A stretch of 64,000 bases of DNA. Origin: Pseudomonas mandelii. Lineage in GTDB: Bacteria > Pseudomonadota > Gammaproteobacteria > Pseudomonadales > Pseudomonadaceae. Each line of letters begins with the position of its first letter. Within the stretch, counting starts at the first letter, position 1. This document shows, piece by piece, positions 26,363-34,897 of the stretch. Position numbers and translations under genes: made by a program. Where the stretch lies: NCBI RefSeq assembly GCF_024138395.1, contig NZ_JAMYDU010000001.1, positions 124,001 to 188,000 of the forward strand. Reading direction: 5' to 3'. Under the pieces are notes generated by a model. It saw nothing but the letters and a program-made list of their open reading frames with translations. It searched no databases and was not told where the DNA came from.

Positions 26363-26533
26363 TCAGTGCGCGGTGGCGGGGCGTGCAGCCGGCTGATCGG
26401 TTTTCGCCACAGGCGCCGATTGAACCGGGTGGTGATGGTGGCGGCGGGTAATACGCAAAACGCCCCACAGCATGGCGGCCGCCACGGCCAGCCAGCCGGA
26501 AATCAACATTACAATGGTCATTGTCAGGCTCAT
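26363..26533 (-). CDS. Small single-pass membrane protein
   Basis: 56 residues: one hydrophobic segment (about residues 3-25, TMTIVMLISGWLAVAAAMLW) followed by RITRRHHHHP and a proline/alanine-rich tail. The start is fixed by GAGGAGG six bases before the ATG. The tetrahistidine after the membrane anchor could bind metal, which is speculative. It is convergent with the terC-like gene. Family unknown. Confidence 0.7.
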   Translation of the reverse strand: MSLTMTIVMLISGWLAVAAAMLWGVLRITRRHHHHPVQSAPVAKTDQPAARPATAH

Positions 26534-26758
26534 CAGTGCCTCCTCTTTGCCCTGCATCGGGCACACACTCTTCCTTGGTAAGTGACAGTTTAGCCGCTGC
26601 TGTATTTCAGGCTATTGACCAAAGGTCGTCCGTCACCAACCAGTTCGCTCTATCGAATCCAATCAACTGCCGGTTAAGGCTATACCGCTGCCGCGCGGCA
26701 TCCTATGATCGACGGCCAAGCCGGGAGTGCGGATACCTGGCGTCTGAACAAGAGAGTG

Positions 26759-27433
26759 ATGATGGTGCAGGTATTTTCTCGAATTCGATCTTTGGTGCTG
26801 ATCGTTGGCTGCATCGCCGGCTTGGCGGGTTGTGCGGGGAGCGTGGCGCCTGAGATCAAACGTCTGCCAGAGCGCGTCGAACTCAGCGGTACGTTTTACC
26901 GAGGGCAAAGTTATCAAAGCGGCCCCCAGGTGCTGGCCAGCCTGTTGTCCCGGCAGGGCATCGTGATCACCCCGGGGTTGCTCGACAAACCTCTGCATTT
27001 GCCGGGTGCCGAAGACCGCTTGCAGCAAAACATGCAGAACCTCGCGCGCGAGTACGGGAGGGTGGTCTATCCCCTCGACAGCCAATTACCGGCGCTGCTG
27101 GCCCAGGTTGCTGCCGGTTATCCGGTAATGGTGCGCTTCACCGAAGGCTCGGCGTTTTGGGCGGAACCCCGATACGCCATTCTCGACGGTTACAACCGTC
27201 AGAAGCAGACCGTGCTGCTGCGCGCCGGGATGAATCGTCGGTTGCTGATGGGGTTCAGCGCCTTTGAGTCGGCATTCGAAAATGCCGGCGGTTGGGCCGT
27301 ATTGATCCAGAAACCGGACCAGATTCCGGCCAACGTCGATCAGCAGCGCTGGCTGAAAGCGGCGAGCGATCTTGCCCAGTCCGGTCAAGAGCAGGCGGCA
27401 GCCCGGGCGAAAAAAGCGTTGAGCGCGCAGTAG
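26759..27433 (+). CDS. Lipoprotein with a degenerate C39-like peptidase domain
   Basis: 224 residues. A lipoprotein signal peptide ends at LAGC (Cys25). The body resembles C39-like papain-fold peptidases: the QxxxxCGP active-site block reads QSYQSGP (about 50-56), with serine in place of the nucleophilic cysteine, and the histidine block reads EPRYAILDGYN (about 136-146), with arginine where HY is usual. If the alignment is right the protein is catalytically dead and may bind peptides or proteins at the envelope. Its C-terminus is a short helical segment. Two adjacent ATGs leave the start uncertain by one residue. Confidence 0.72.
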   Translation: MMVQVFSRIRSLVLIVGCIAGLAGCAGSVAPEIKRLPERVELSGTFYRGQSYQSGPQVLASLLSRQGIVITPGLLDKPLHLPGAEDRLQQNMQNLAREYGRVVYPLDSQLPALLAQVAAGYPVMVRFTEGSAFWAEPRYAILDGYNRQKQTVLLRAGMNRRLLMGFSAFESAFENAGGWAVLIQKPDQIPANVDQQRWLKAASDLAQSGQEQAAARAKKALSAQ

Positions 27434-27528
27434 TTTCCGTTCGTCATCTTGTGGGGCACCACTCAGGGTTATTGGCCTCTTATGTAAAGGGCCCGGATTA
27501 CATGCCGGGTCGTGACCAGGAGGCGCCC

Positions 27529-27744
27529 ATGGCTCATTCCAATACTCCCACTGGCCCGCACTCATCCGAGCATTCGTCCGATAATGAGTTGGGGTTCGAC
27601 CCCGATTCTCCGGACCTCGCCGATCCGCAGGTCGATCCCATCGGGCCTGCCAAGGCGCCCAGGGATGTAAAACCGGGTGAGGCGGGCAAGAAGGCTCCCG
27701 CGAAGCCTTACGATCCACTTGGCGATCTGAAACCCAAGTCCTAG
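27529..27744 (+). CDS. Small hydrophilic Pro/Asp-rich protein (family member C)
   Basis: 71 residues, no signal peptide or membrane segment; serine- and histidine-rich start, then FDPDSPDLADPQVDPIGP and a lysine-rich C-terminus. GGAGG five bases before the ATG supports it. It lies 12 bp upstream of the next small acidic gene, so they probably form an operon. Likely disordered; function unknown. Its relation to the other two acidic proteins is by composition and DPDSP-type words only. Confidence 0.7.
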   Translation: MAHSNTPTGPHSSEHSSDNELGFDPDSPDLADPQVDPIGPAKAPRDVKPGEAGKKAPAKPYDPLGDLKPKS

Positions 27745-27756
27745 TCAGAGGTGCAT

Positions 27757-27981
27757 ATGTCTACCGATTCGAGCTTCGACGACAAACGTCCAGATCCTCC
27801 AGACAGTGTTCCAACAACCCCCGAAGGGGATCTGGATCCGGTGATGGATCCGGACAGCCCGTTACGGGACCCGTTGGCCAGACCAACCGTGGTACCGACA
27901 AAGCATCCGCAGGGTTGGAAAGACCCGAGTGCCGGTGATGGCATTCCGGATGACGATCAGATGCCGTTGCCCAACGATTAA
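27757..27981 (+). CDS. Small acidic Asp/Pro-rich protein (family member B)
   Basis: 74 residues, strongly acidic, rich in aspartate and proline (DPVMDPDSPLRDPLARP), and ending GWKDPSAGDGIPDDDQMPLP, which parallels DWRDPALDP..DDDIPAPDDE of the protein at 11805. GAGG lies five bases before the chosen ATG; a GTG two codons upstream overlaps that ribosome site. Probably disordered. It follows the 71-residue gene and ends at a strong bidirectional terminator. Confidence 0.72.
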   Translation: MSTDSSFDDKRPDPPDSVPTTPEGDLDPVMDPDSPLRDPLARPTVVPTKHPQGWKDPSAGDGIPDDDQMPLPND

Positions 27982-27990
27982 TTGCGGACA

Positions 27991-28017
27991 AAAAAAGCCC
28001 CGAATATCGGGGCTTTT
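27991..28017. terminator. Bidirectional terminator
   Basis: Perfect stem AAAAGCCCCGA/TCGGGGCTTTT with a three-base loop between the small acidic gene and the convergent pbpG. Confidence 0.92.
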
Positions 28018-28037
28018 CGTTTGCAGAGGTTTTGATC

Positions 28038-28976
28038 TTACTTCGACGCTTCAATCACACCGCTCTGGCGATGTTTGAGGTTCTTGTCAGACTTGTACTG
28101 CAGGGCAACGGACGGCACGTTGGCGCTCTTGCCGGTTTCCATCCAGCTGCGAATCCGGTTCGCATCGGCAAAGTGCGTGTACTTGCCGAAAGCATCGAGG
28201 ATCACCAGTGCAACCGGACGGTTGCCCATGTGGGTGACCAGCACCAGACAATGCCCCGCTGCGTTGGTAAAACCGGTCTTGGTCAGCCTGATATCCCAGT
28301 TGGGCTTATTGACCAAATGATCGGTATTGCGAAAGCCCAGGCTGTAGTTGGGTTTACGGAATCTGACGGTTTTTTCCTTGGTGGTGCTCAGCTGAGTCAA
28401 GAGCGGGTGCTTGTGTGCGGCGATCAGCAGTTTGCTCAGATCACGGGCGGTGGACACATTGCGAGGGGAGAGGCCGGTCGGTTCGACAAAGTGGGTGCTG
28501 GTCATTCCCAGCGCTTTGGCTTTGGCGTTCATGGCGGCAATGAACGCGACATAGCCGCCCGGATAGTGATGGGCCAGCGTCGCGGCAGCACGGTTTTCCG
28601 ATGACATCAGGGCAATCAGCAGCATTTCCCGGCGCGGCAATTCGCTTTTGAGTTTGACTCGGGAAAACACGCCTTTCATTTCAGGGGTGTCGCTGATGTT
28701 GACGGAAAGGTATTCGTCCATGTTTTGCCGGGCTTCTACCACCACCAGGCCGGTCATCAGTTTGCTGACGGACGCGATTGGCACTACGACGTCAGGGTTG
28801 CTGGCATAGATGACTTTGTTGGTTTGCATGTCCATCAGCAAAGCGCTGCCGGAAGCGATCTTCAGTTGTGAAATGTCTCGAGGGGCGGCGGTGGTTTCTG
28901 CGGCGTTGATCGTTGGCGCGGTGAAAGTCCCTGTAAATGCAAAAAATAGGCTCAGGATTGAAAGACGGATTTTCAC
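28038..28976 (-). CDS. pbpG: D-alanyl-D-alanine endopeptidase (PBP7/PbpG)
   Basis: Periplasmic S11-family penicillin-binding protein that cleaves D-Ala-meso-DAP cross-links in peptidoglycan. 312 residues with a signal peptide (about 1-25, ending NAA). The catalytic motifs are complete: SVSK with Ser69, SEN at 126-128, and KTG at 233-235. It lacks the C-terminal beta domain and amphipathic anchor of PBP5/6, fitting the endopeptidase class. Monocistronic. Confidence 0.93.
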   Translation of the reverse strand: MKIRLSILSLFFAFTGTFTAPTINAAETTAAPRDISQLKIASGSALLMDMQTNKVIYASNPDVVVPIASVSKLMTGLVVVEARQNMDEYLSVNISDTPEMKGVFSRVKLKSELPRREMLLIALMSSENRAAATLAHHYPGGYVAFIAAMNAKAKALGMTSTHFVEPTGLSPRNVSTARDLSKLLIAAHKHPLLTQLSTTKEKTVRFRKPNYSLGFRNTDHLVNKPNWDIRLTKTGFTNAAGHCLVLVTHMGNRPVALVILDAFGKYTHFADANRIRSWMETGKSANVPSVALQYKSDKNLKHRQSGVIEASK

Positions 28977-29145
28977 GCTGGCGGACTCATAAAGGGTGGA
29001 TATGCCGTTCTGTAACGGGCTGTTTCTTTAAAAAGCGACGCATTTTAGGAGTATGGCTGAAGAACTGTCGATGGTTGTTCGATGTTCAGCGGAAAGTGCC
29101 TGGAAACAGGCTTTTCCGGCGGATGGTCGAGCTTTTTCCGCCGGC

Positions 29146-29172
29146 AAAAAGAACCCCGCGATCGCGGGGTTC
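29146..29172 (-). terminator. Rho-independent terminator of folD
   Basis: Stem GAACCCCGCG/CGCGGGGTTC, followed on the minus strand by TTTTTG, 30 bp after the folD stop. Confidence 0.9.
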
Positions 29173-29202
29173 TTCAATGCGGCGCTGCAAGCGGGCATGA
29201 AC

Positions 29203-30057
29203 TCAGCCGTGCAGTGTTTCCGCGGCGTACAGCGTGTTTTCCAGCAGGCAGGCGCGGGTCATCGGGCCAACGCCACCCGGAACCGGCGTGATCCAGCCGG
29301 CGCGGGGCAGGGCGGTTTCGTAGATCACGTCGCCGACCAGCTTGCCATCTGCCTGGCGATTGATACCGACGTCGATCACGATCGCGCCTTCCTTGATCCA
29401 CTCACCTTTGACCAGGCCCGGCTTGCCGGCGGCAACCACCACCAGATCGGCGCGACCGACATGGCCCGCCAGATCTTTGGTGAAGCGGTGGGTAACGGTC
29501 ACGGTGCAACCGGCCAGCAGCAGTTCCATCGCCATCGGACGGCCAACAATGTTGGAGGCGCCGACAATGACCGCGTTCATCCCGTATAGATCGGCACCGG
29601 TGCTTTCCAGCAACGCCATGATGCCTTTAGGTGTGCACGGACGCAGCAGCGGAATGCGCTGGGCCAGACGGCCGACGTTATAAGGGTGGAAACCGTCGAC
29701 GTCCTTGTCAGGACGAATGCGCTCCAGCAATCTGGAGGCGTCCAGGTGTTCAGGTAAAGGCAGCTGAAGCAGAACGCCATCAATCGCCGGGTCGTCGTTC
29801 AGGCGATCGATCAGGTCGGTCAGTACTTCTTGAGTGGTTTCGGCAGGCAGGTCGTAGGCTTGGGAAAGGAAGCCGACCTCTTCACAGTCTTTACGCTTGT
29901 GCGAGACATAAACCTGAGAGGCAGGATCGCTGCCGACCAGGATCACCGCGAGGCCGGGCGTGCGCAGGCCTTGCTGGCGACGCTCGGCGACTCGTTTGGC
30001 GATCTGCTGGCGCAGGCTGGCGGCGATCGATTTGCCGTCGATTAGTTGTGCAGTCAT
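29203..30057 (-). CDS. folD: Bifunctional methylene-THF dehydrogenase / methenyl-THF cyclohydrolase
   Basis: Cytosolic enzyme converting 5,10-methylene-THF to 10-formyl-THF with NADP, supplying one-carbon units for purines and initiator tRNA. 284 residues, normal length. [14 protein letters not shown] contains the catalytic YxxxK (Tyr50-Lys54 region); [13 protein letters not shown] and the dinucleotide-binding [14 protein letters not shown] are intact, as is [18 protein letters not shown] at the C-terminus. Its start lies at the left edge of the divergent tRNA promoter region. Confidence 0.97.
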   Translation of the reverse strand: MTAQLIDGKSIAASLRQQIAKRVAERRQQGLRTPGLAVILVGSDPASQVYVSHKRKDCEEVGFLSQAYDLPAETTQEVLTDLIDRLNDDPAIDGVLLQLPLPEHLDASRLLERIRPDKDVDGFHPYNVGRLAQRIPLLRPCTPKGIMALLESTGADLYGMNAVIVGASNIVGRPMAMELLLAGCTVTVTHRFTKDLAGHVGRADLVVVAAGKPGLVKGEWIKEGAIVIDVGINRQADGKLVGDVIYETALPRAGWITPVPGGVGPMTRACLLENTLYAAETLHG

Positions 30058-30188
30058 TGCGCGTGATTAACCATCGAGAGGGGAAAAAAAGAGAGCGCAT
30101 TCTCGCATGTCATGAGGTGAGGGCAAAGGCGCTTGGTCTGCAAAATCCTCTAACCCCTTTAATTAAATGAATTTTTTATAAAAAGGAT

Positions 30189-30217
30189 TTGACGCCCTCT
30201 GGGGGGCTCTATACTAT
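30189..30217 (+). promoter_or_regulatory. Promoter of the tRNA Arg-His-Leu-His cluster
   Basis: -35 TTGACG (30189-30194), 17-bp spacer, -10 TACTAT (30212-30217), preceded by an AT-rich upstream stretch (TTTAATTAAATGAATTTTTT) that could act as an UP element. The layout fits a strong stable-RNA promoter; TATACT two bases earlier is an alternative -10. Confidence 0.6.
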
Positions 30218-30331
30218 TCGTCGCACTTGTCGGGCACAGCCTAGCACTGGTTGAGAAGGTCGAGCAGAATCAAGGTTTTGCAAGACTGAAAAGCACTTAG
30301 TTTGTAGTCCTTCAAGGTTACAGCTAACAAG

Positions 30332-30408
30332 GCGCCCGTAGCTCAGCTGGATAGAGCATCCGCCTTCTAAGCGGATGGTCGCAGGTTCGAGTCCTGCCGG
30401 GTGCGCCA
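30332..30408 (+). tRNA. tRNA-Arg (anticodon TCT)
   Basis: 77 nt with a full cloverleaf: acceptor GCGCCCG/CGGGTGC (one G-T pair), D-arm TAGCTCAGCTGGATAGAGC, anticodon loop CTTCTAA, T-loop TTCGAGT, encoded CCA. First gene of the cluster. Confidence 0.97.
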
Positions 30409-30440
30409 TTAGGCAGCTTTGGCACAAGTAACGCGATATG

Positions 30441-30516
30441 GTGGGCGTAGCTCAGTTGGTAGAGCACGGGATTGTGACTCCCGTTGTCGTGGGTTCGATC
30501 CCCATCGTCCACCCCA
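30441..30516 (+). tRNA. tRNA-His (anticodon GTG), first copy
   Basis: 76 nt; acceptor GTGGGCG/CGTCCAC, anticodon loop TTGTGAC, encoded CCA. The base before position 1 is G, giving the G-1 opposite C73 that HisRS requires. Identical to the second copy at 30735. Confidence 0.97.
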
Positions 30517-30525
30517 TATTTCGAA

Positions 30526-30556
30526 AGGCGCCAGATTTAACGGTCTGGCGCCTTTG
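30526..30556 (+). terminator. Hairpin after first tRNA-His
   Basis: Stem AGGCGCCAGA/TCTGGCGCCT with an eight-base loop followed by TTG, so a weak terminator or processing signal. It is copied after the second tRNA-His. Confidence 0.65.
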
Positions 30557-30574
30557 CTTTAACAGCTTCAATCC

Positions 30575-30659
30575 GCGGATGTGGTGGAATTGGTAGACAC
30601 ACTGGATTTAGGTTCCAGCGCCGCGAGGCGTAAGAGTTCGAGTCTCTTCATCCGCACCA
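30575..30659 (+). tRNA. tRNA-Leu (anticodon TAG)
   Basis: 85 nt with the long variable arm of class II tRNAs; acceptor GCGGATG/CATCCGC, anticodon stem CTGGA/TCCAG with loop TTTAGGT, encoded CCA. Confidence 0.97.
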
Positions 30660-30734
30660 AATAAAGCTTCGCTCATGCCGATGGCATGATTGGGGCTCAG
30701 CAAAGAAGTTGTTCATTCTTTGTAACGCAATATG

Positions 30735-30810
30735 GTGGGCGTAGCTCAGTTGGTAGAGCACGGGATTGTGACTCCCGTTGTCGTGGGTTCGATCCCCATC
30801 GTCCACCCCA
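30735..30810 (+). tRNA. tRNA-His (anticodon GTG), second copy
   Basis: Identical in sequence to the copy at 30441, again preceded by G-1. The shared sequence continues into both flanks. Confidence 0.97.
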
Positions 30811-30819
30811 TATTTCGAA

Positions 30820-30852
30820 AGGCGCCAGATTTAACAGTCTGGCGCCTTTTTT
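30820..30852 (+). terminator. Terminator of the tRNA cluster
   Basis: Stem AGGCGCCAGA/TCTGGCGCCT then TTTTTTG; a stronger T-tract than the copy after the first tRNA-His. Confidence 0.88.
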
Positions 30853-31106
30853 GTTTCAGCGGCCGCAGGTTCTGGGTCGCGGCGGCGGGGCGTTTCGTCG
30901 TATTTATGTTTCTCGATGATGCCGCGCTGCCCGCCGGCCTTGCTCGCAAGATCGGCTGTCAGGGAGATTGTCGGCAGTCTCTTCTATATATAGAAGGGTT
31001 GGCGCAGAGCCCTGGCGTGACTGGCTGTAATTGCCATCGGGGCGAGGTGCATTCGTGCATTCGCACCTATAAATTGCCTGCTGCTTTTTTACCCGTTTTC
31101 AGTAGG

Positions 31107-31135
31107 GTGACTTCTTGAGTTTGACCCACTAGAAT
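31107..31135 (+). promoter_or_regulatory. Candidate tig promoter
   Basis: -35 GTGACT (31107-31112), 17-bp spacer, -10 TAGAAT (31130-31135), giving a leader of about 55 nt before the trigger factor ATG. Confidence 0.5.
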
Positions 31136-31196
31136 GCATGCCCTTGATTCTGGGGTCGGAAACGGCCGGCTAACGTCTGTGCAACGAGGAATATCC

Positions 31197-32507
31197 ATGC
31201 AAGTTTCTGTTGAAAATACTTCTGCTCTTGAGCGCCGCATGAGCATCACCGTGCCGGCTGAGCGCATCGAGACTCAGGTCAACAAGCGTCTGCAGCAGAC
31301 CGCCCAAAAGGCCAAGATCGCTGGCTTCCGTCCAGGCAAAGTGCCTATGAGTGAAATCAAGCGCCGTTTCGGTGCTGATGCACGTCAAGAAGCCGTGGGC
31401 GATGTGATCCAGTCTTCCTTTTACGAAGCTGTTGTCGAGCAGAAGCTGAACCCGGCTGGCGCTCCTTCGATCGAGCCTAAATCGATGGAAGCTGGCAAAG
31501 ATCTGGAATACGTCGCAATCTTCGAAGTGTTCCCGGAGTTCACCGTTGCCGGTTTCGAAGGTATCACTGTCGAGCGCCTGAGCGCTGACGTGGCTGATGC
31601 CGATCTGGACAAGATGCTGGAAGTCCTGCGCAAGCAGAACACCCGTTTCGAAATCGCCGATCGCGCTGCTCAGAACGAAGACCAGCTGAACATCGATTTC
31701 GTCGGCAAGGTCGACGGTGAAGTGTTCGCTGGCGGTTCCGCCAAAGGCACTCAGTTGGTGCTGGGTTCCGGTCGCATGATCCCTGGTTTCGAAGACGGTC
31801 TGGTTGGCGCTAAAGCCGGCGAAGAGCGCGTTCTGAACCTGACCTTCCCTGAGGACTATCAGAACCTCGACCTGGCAGGCAAAACTGCTGAGTTCACCGT
31901 GACCGTGAACACTGTTTCCGAGCCTAAACTGCCAGAACTGACCGAAGAGTTCTTCGCTCAATTCGGCATCAAGGAAGCCGGTCTGGAAGGCTTCCGCGCC
32001 GAAGTTCGCAAGAACATGGAGCGTGAACTGCGTCAGGCGATCAAATCCAAGGTCAAGAATCAGGTTATGGACGGTCTGCTGGCCACCAACCCGATCGAAG
32101 TGCCAAAGGCTCTGCTGTCCAACGAAGTTGACCGTCTGCGCGTGCAGGCTGTTCAGCAGTTCGGCGGCAACATCAAGCCAGACCAACTGCCGGCCGAGCT
32201 GTTCGAAGAGCAAGCCAAACGCCGCGTTGTGCTGGGTCTGATCGTGGCTGAAGTGGTCAAGCAATTCGACCTCAAGCCTGACGAAGCCCGCGTCCGCGAG
32301 ATGATTCAGGAAATGGCTTCGGCTTATCAGGAGCCTGAGCAGGTTGTGTCTTGGTACTACAAGAACGACCAGCAACTGAACGAAGTTCGTTCGGTTGTGC
32401 TGGAAGAACAAGTTGTGGATACTGTTCTGCAGAAAGCTAGCGTGACCGACAAATCGGTCTCTTACGAAGAAGCGGTCAAGCCGGTAGAAGCTCCACAAGC
32501 CGACTGA
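31197..32507 (+). CDS. tig: Trigger factor, ribosome-bound chaperone and prolyl isomerase
   Basis: Binds the ribosome exit tunnel through L23 and shields nascent chains. 436 residues: ribosome-binding domain with the GFRPGKVP signature (about residues 43-50), an FKBP-type PPIase domain (about 160-245, [24 protein letters not shown] region), and a helical chaperone domain to the C-terminus. The ATG follows GAGGA by six bases. It is the first gene of the conserved tig-clpP-clpX-lon series. Confidence 0.98.
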   Translation: MQVSVENTSALERRMSITVPAERIETQVNKRLQQTAQKAKIAGFRPGKVPMSEIKRRFGADARQEAVGDVIQSSFYEAVVEQKLNPAGAPSIEPKSMEAGKDLEYVAIFEVFPEFTVAGFEGITVERLSADVADADLDKMLEVLRKQNTRFEIADRAAQNEDQLNIDFVGKVDGEVFAGGSAKGTQLVLGSGRMIPGFEDGLVGAKAGEERVLNLTFPEDYQNLDLAGKTAEFTVTVNTVSEPKLPELTEEFFAQFGIKEAGLEGFRAEVRKNMERELRQAIKSKVKNQVMDGLLATNPIEVPKALLSNEVDRLRVQAVQQFGGNIKPDQLPAELFEEQAKRRVVLGLIVAEVVKQFDLKPDEARVREMIQEMASAYQEPEQVVSWYYKNDQQLNEVRSVVLEEQVVDTVLQKASVTDKSVSYEEAVKPVEAPQAD

Positions 32508-32532
32508 TTGTTTTTGCGGTAAGAAGTACACA

Positions 32533-32560
32533 CATAAGCCAGCCTTCGTGCTGGCTTATG
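32533..32560 (+). terminator. Hairpin between tig and clpP
   Basis: Perfect 11-bp stem CATAAGCCAGC/GCTGGCTTATG with a CTTCGT loop but no T-tract, so it may be an attenuator or RNA-processing signal instead of a full terminator. Confidence 0.6.
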
Positions 32561-32599
32561 CGTATTCAAGACATAACTATTTGGGAGTGACTGCAGAGC

Positions 32600-33235
32600 A
32601 TGTTCCGTAATTCGTATATTCAGCAGAACTCTGATATCCAGGCCGCAGGCGGCCTGGTCCCGATGGTTGTCGAGCAGTCTGCTCGTGGCGAACGCGCCTA
32701 TGACATCTACTCGCGCCTGCTCAAGGAGCGAGTGATCTTTCTGGTTGGTCCGGTAGAGGACTACATGGCCAACCTGATCTGTGCGCAACTGCTGTTCCTT
32801 GAAGCGGAAAACCCGGACAAGGACATCCATCTCTATATCAACTCGCCGGGCGGTTCGGTGACGGCGGGCATGTCGATCTATGACACCATGCAGTTCATCA
32901 AGCCAAACGTGTCGACCACCTGTATCGGTCAAGCGTGCAGCATGGGCGCGTTTCTACTGACGGCCGGTGCCCAAGGCAAGCGTTACTGCCTGCCGAACTC
33001 GCGTGTGATGATTCACCAGCCACTGGGCGGTTTCCAGGGCCAGGCCTCGGATATCGAAATCCATGCCAAGGAAATCCTCTTCATTCGTGAGCGTCTCAAC
33101 ACGCTGATGGCCAAGCATAGCGGGCGCACTCTTGAAGAAATCGAGCGCGATACCAACCGCGATAATTTCATGAGTGCAGAAGCTGCGCGTGAATACGGGT
33201 TGATCGATGAAGTGATCAATCAGCGCCCCGCTTAA
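32600..33235 (+). CDS. clpP: ATP-dependent Clp protease proteolytic subunit
   Basis: Serine protease that forms the double-heptamer chamber used by ClpX and ClpA. 211 residues including a short N-terminal propeptide. The catalytic triad is Ser114 (GQACSMGAF), His139 ([10 protein letters not shown]) and Asp188 (in the IERDTNRD stretch). The oxyanion loop SPGGSVTAG is intact. Ribosome site GGAG lies 14 bases before the ATG with GAG nearer, so translation initiation may be moderate. Followed by clpX after 112 bp. Confidence 0.98.
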   Translation: MFRNSYIQQNSDIQAAGGLVPMVVEQSARGERAYDIYSRLLKERVIFLVGPVEDYMANLICAQLLFLEAENPDKDIHLYINSPGGSVTAGMSIYDTMQFIKPNVSTTCIGQACSMGAFLLTAGAQGKRYCLPNSRVMIHQPLGGFQGQASDIEIHAKEILFIRERLNTLMAKHSGRTLEEIERDTNRDNFMSAEAAREYGLIDEVINQRPA

Positions 33236-33279
33236 AATAAGCAGCTCAAAATAAGGTGGGTCGGCGGGTCCGATCACCA

Positions 33280-33299
33280 GCGGGCTTGAAAAAGCCCGC
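33280..33299 (+). terminator. Hairpin between clpP and clpX
   Basis: Stem GCGGGCTT/AAGCCCGC with a GAAA tetraloop and no T-tract. It may stabilise the clpP 3' end or attenuate read-through into clpX. Confidence 0.55.
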
Positions 33300-33347
33300 A
33301 ATAGCCTTCATCTTGTGTTGCAAGCCTATCGGATTTGGATCGAACGA

Positions 33348-34631
33348 ATGACTGACACCCGCAACGGCGAGGACAACGGCAAGCTGCTCTATTGCTCCTT
33401 CTGTGGCAAAAGCCAGCATGAAGTACGCAAATTGATTGCCGGCCCCTCGGTCTTTATCTGCGACGAGTGCGTCGACCTGTGCAATGACATCATCCGTGAG
33501 GAGGTGCAGGAAGCCCAGGCCGAAAGCAGCGCGCATAAATTGCCTTCGCCTAAAGAAATCAGCGGCATCCTTGATCAGTACGTGATTGGTCAGGAGCGTG
33601 CGAAAAAGGTTCTGGCCGTAGCGGTGTACAACCACTACAAGCGTTTGAACCAGCGTGACAAAAAGAATGACGACGTCGAACTCGGCAAAAGCAACATATT
33701 GCTGATCGGCCCGACAGGCTCGGGTAAAACCCTGCTTGCCGAAACACTGGCCCGCTTGCTGAACGTTCCGTTCACCATCGCCGACGCAACCACCCTCACC
33801 GAGGCGGGTTATGTAGGTGAAGATGTCGAGAACATCATTCAGAAGCTGCTGCAGAAGTGCGATTACGATGTAGAAAAAGCCCAGATGGGCATTGTCTACA
33901 TCGATGAGATCGACAAGATCTCGCGCAAGTCTGACAACCCGTCGATCACCCGGGACGTTTCCGGTGAAGGCGTGCAGCAAGCCCTGCTCAAGTTGATCGA
34001 AGGCACGGTCGCTTCCGTTCCGCCTCAAGGTGGTCGCAAGCATCCGCAGCAGGAATTCCTTCAGGTCGACACCCGTAACATCCTGTTCATCTGCGGTGGT
34101 GCGTTCTCCGGTCTGGAAAAGGTTATTCAAAACCGTTCCACCAAGGGCGGCATCGGTTTCAACGCGGAAGTGCGCAGCAAGGAAGAAGGCAAGAAAGTTG
34201 GTGAGTCCCTGCGTGAAGTCGAACCTGACGATTTGGTCAAGTTTGGTCTGATCCCGGAATTTGTCGGTCGTCTGCCGGTACTTGCCACGCTGGACGAGCT
34301 TGATGAGGCTGCGTTGATGCAGATTCTCACCGAGCCGAAAAATGCTCTGACCAAGCAGTATGCCAAGCTGTTCGAGATGGAAGGCGTGGACCTGGAATTC
34401 CGGGCCGACGCGCTGAAATCGGTCGCCAAACGTGCTCTGGAACGCAAAACCGGTGCCCGTGGGCTGCGTTCGATTCTCGAAGGTGTATTGCTCGACACTA
34501 TGTATGAAATCCCCTCGCAGTCCGAGGTGAGTAAAGTAGTGATCGATGAAAGCGTTATAGAAGGCAAGTCCAAGCCACTGTATATCTACGAAAACAATGA
34601 GCCGACTGCCAAGGCAGCGCCGGACGCCTAA
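33348..34631 (+). CDS. clpX: Clp protease ATP-binding subunit ClpX
   Basis: AAA+ unfoldase that delivers substrates to ClpP. 427 residues: N-terminal zinc-binding domain with CSFCGKS and CDECVDLC, Walker A GPTGSGKT (about 119-126), pore loop GYVGED, Walker [12 protein letters not shown] loop (GGRKHPQQ) and the IGF loop (GIGFNAE) that docks on ClpP. The MTDTRNGED start is the standard ClpX N-terminus; the frame extends 33 bp upstream without support. Confidence 0.98.
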   Translation: MTDTRNGEDNGKLLYCSFCGKSQHEVRKLIAGPSVFICDECVDLCNDIIREEVQEAQAESSAHKLPSPKEISGILDQYVIGQERAKKVLAVAVYNHYKRLNQRDKKNDDVELGKSNILLIGPTGSGKTLLAETLARLLNVPFTIADATTLTEAGYVGEDVENIIQKLLQKCDYDVEKAQMGIVYIDEIDKISRKSDNPSITRDVSGEGVQQALLKLIEGTVASVPPQGGRKHPQQEFLQVDTRNILFICGGAFSGLEKVIQNRSTKGGIGFNAEVRSKEEGKKVGESLREVEPDDLVKFGLIPEFVGRLPVLATLDELDEAALMQILTEPKNALTKQYAKLFEMEGVDLEFRADALKSVAKRALERKTGARGLRSILEGVLLDTMYEIPSQSEVSKVVIDESVIEGKSKPLYIYENNEPTAKAAPDA

Positions 34632-34653
34632 GCGTCACACTGCTGGAATAAAG

Positions 34654-34676
34654 AAGGGGCCTTCGGGCCCCTTTGC
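34654..34676 (+). terminator. Rho-independent terminator after clpX
   Basis: Stem AAGGGGCC/GGCCCCTT with a TTCG tetraloop and a short T-tract; it separates clpX from lon. Confidence 0.88.
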
Positions 34677-34680
34677 TATT

Positions 34681-34719
34681 GTGGGAGCTGGCTTGTCGGA
34701 TCGCCGCTCGCTGCGAAGG
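34681..34719. repeat. Single degenerate REP arm upstream of lon
   Basis: GTGGGAGCTGGCTTG, then GTCGGATCGCCGCTCGCTGC and GAAGG, without an inverted partner. It has the same kind of internal insertion as the arms at 21300 and 58628. Confidence 0.6.
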
Positions 34720-34810
34720 CGGCATGACAGCCGACCTGATTTTTTGGATGTATCCGGACCCATGCAGGCGCTACCGTAAGCAGCGATCTTTAAAGTGGTT
34801 CTTTTATCCG

Positions 34811-34839
34811 CTTGTTTTTTTTGAAAACAGCCCCCATCT
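34811..34839 (+). promoter_or_regulatory. Candidate sigma-32 heat-shock promoter of lon
   Basis: -35 CTTGTT (34811-34816), 15-bp spacer, -10 CCCCATCT (34832-34839). The -10 matches the sigma-32 consensus well and the -35 partly. The predicted start lies about 50 nt before the lon ATG. Heat-shock control of lon is established in proteobacteria. Confidence 0.65.
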
Positions 34840-34897
34840 TGGTTTCAAGCTTACATCCATCTGTTTACGGCCTTATGGCCGCCGTAGAGGCGAAATC

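Larger units (their letters stand above)
30811..31196. other. tRNA cluster to tig intergenic region
   Basis: 386 bp holding the tRNA terminator, a 16-bp perfect palindrome CTTCTATATATAGAAG (30981-30996), and the tig promoter. Open frames crossing it are not gene-like. The stretch between 30860 and 30980 shows nothing I can identify. Confidence 0.6.

Noticed and set aside
30746..30949. Protein-coding frames overlapping the tRNA-His genes
   Set aside because: The frames read across perfect tRNA cloverleaves and their hairpins; the tRNA evidence is decisive.
31170..32531. A 453-codon minus-strand frame across tig
   Set aside because: Shadow of trigger factor, rich in phenylalanine, histidine and leucine, with no ribosome site or domain.
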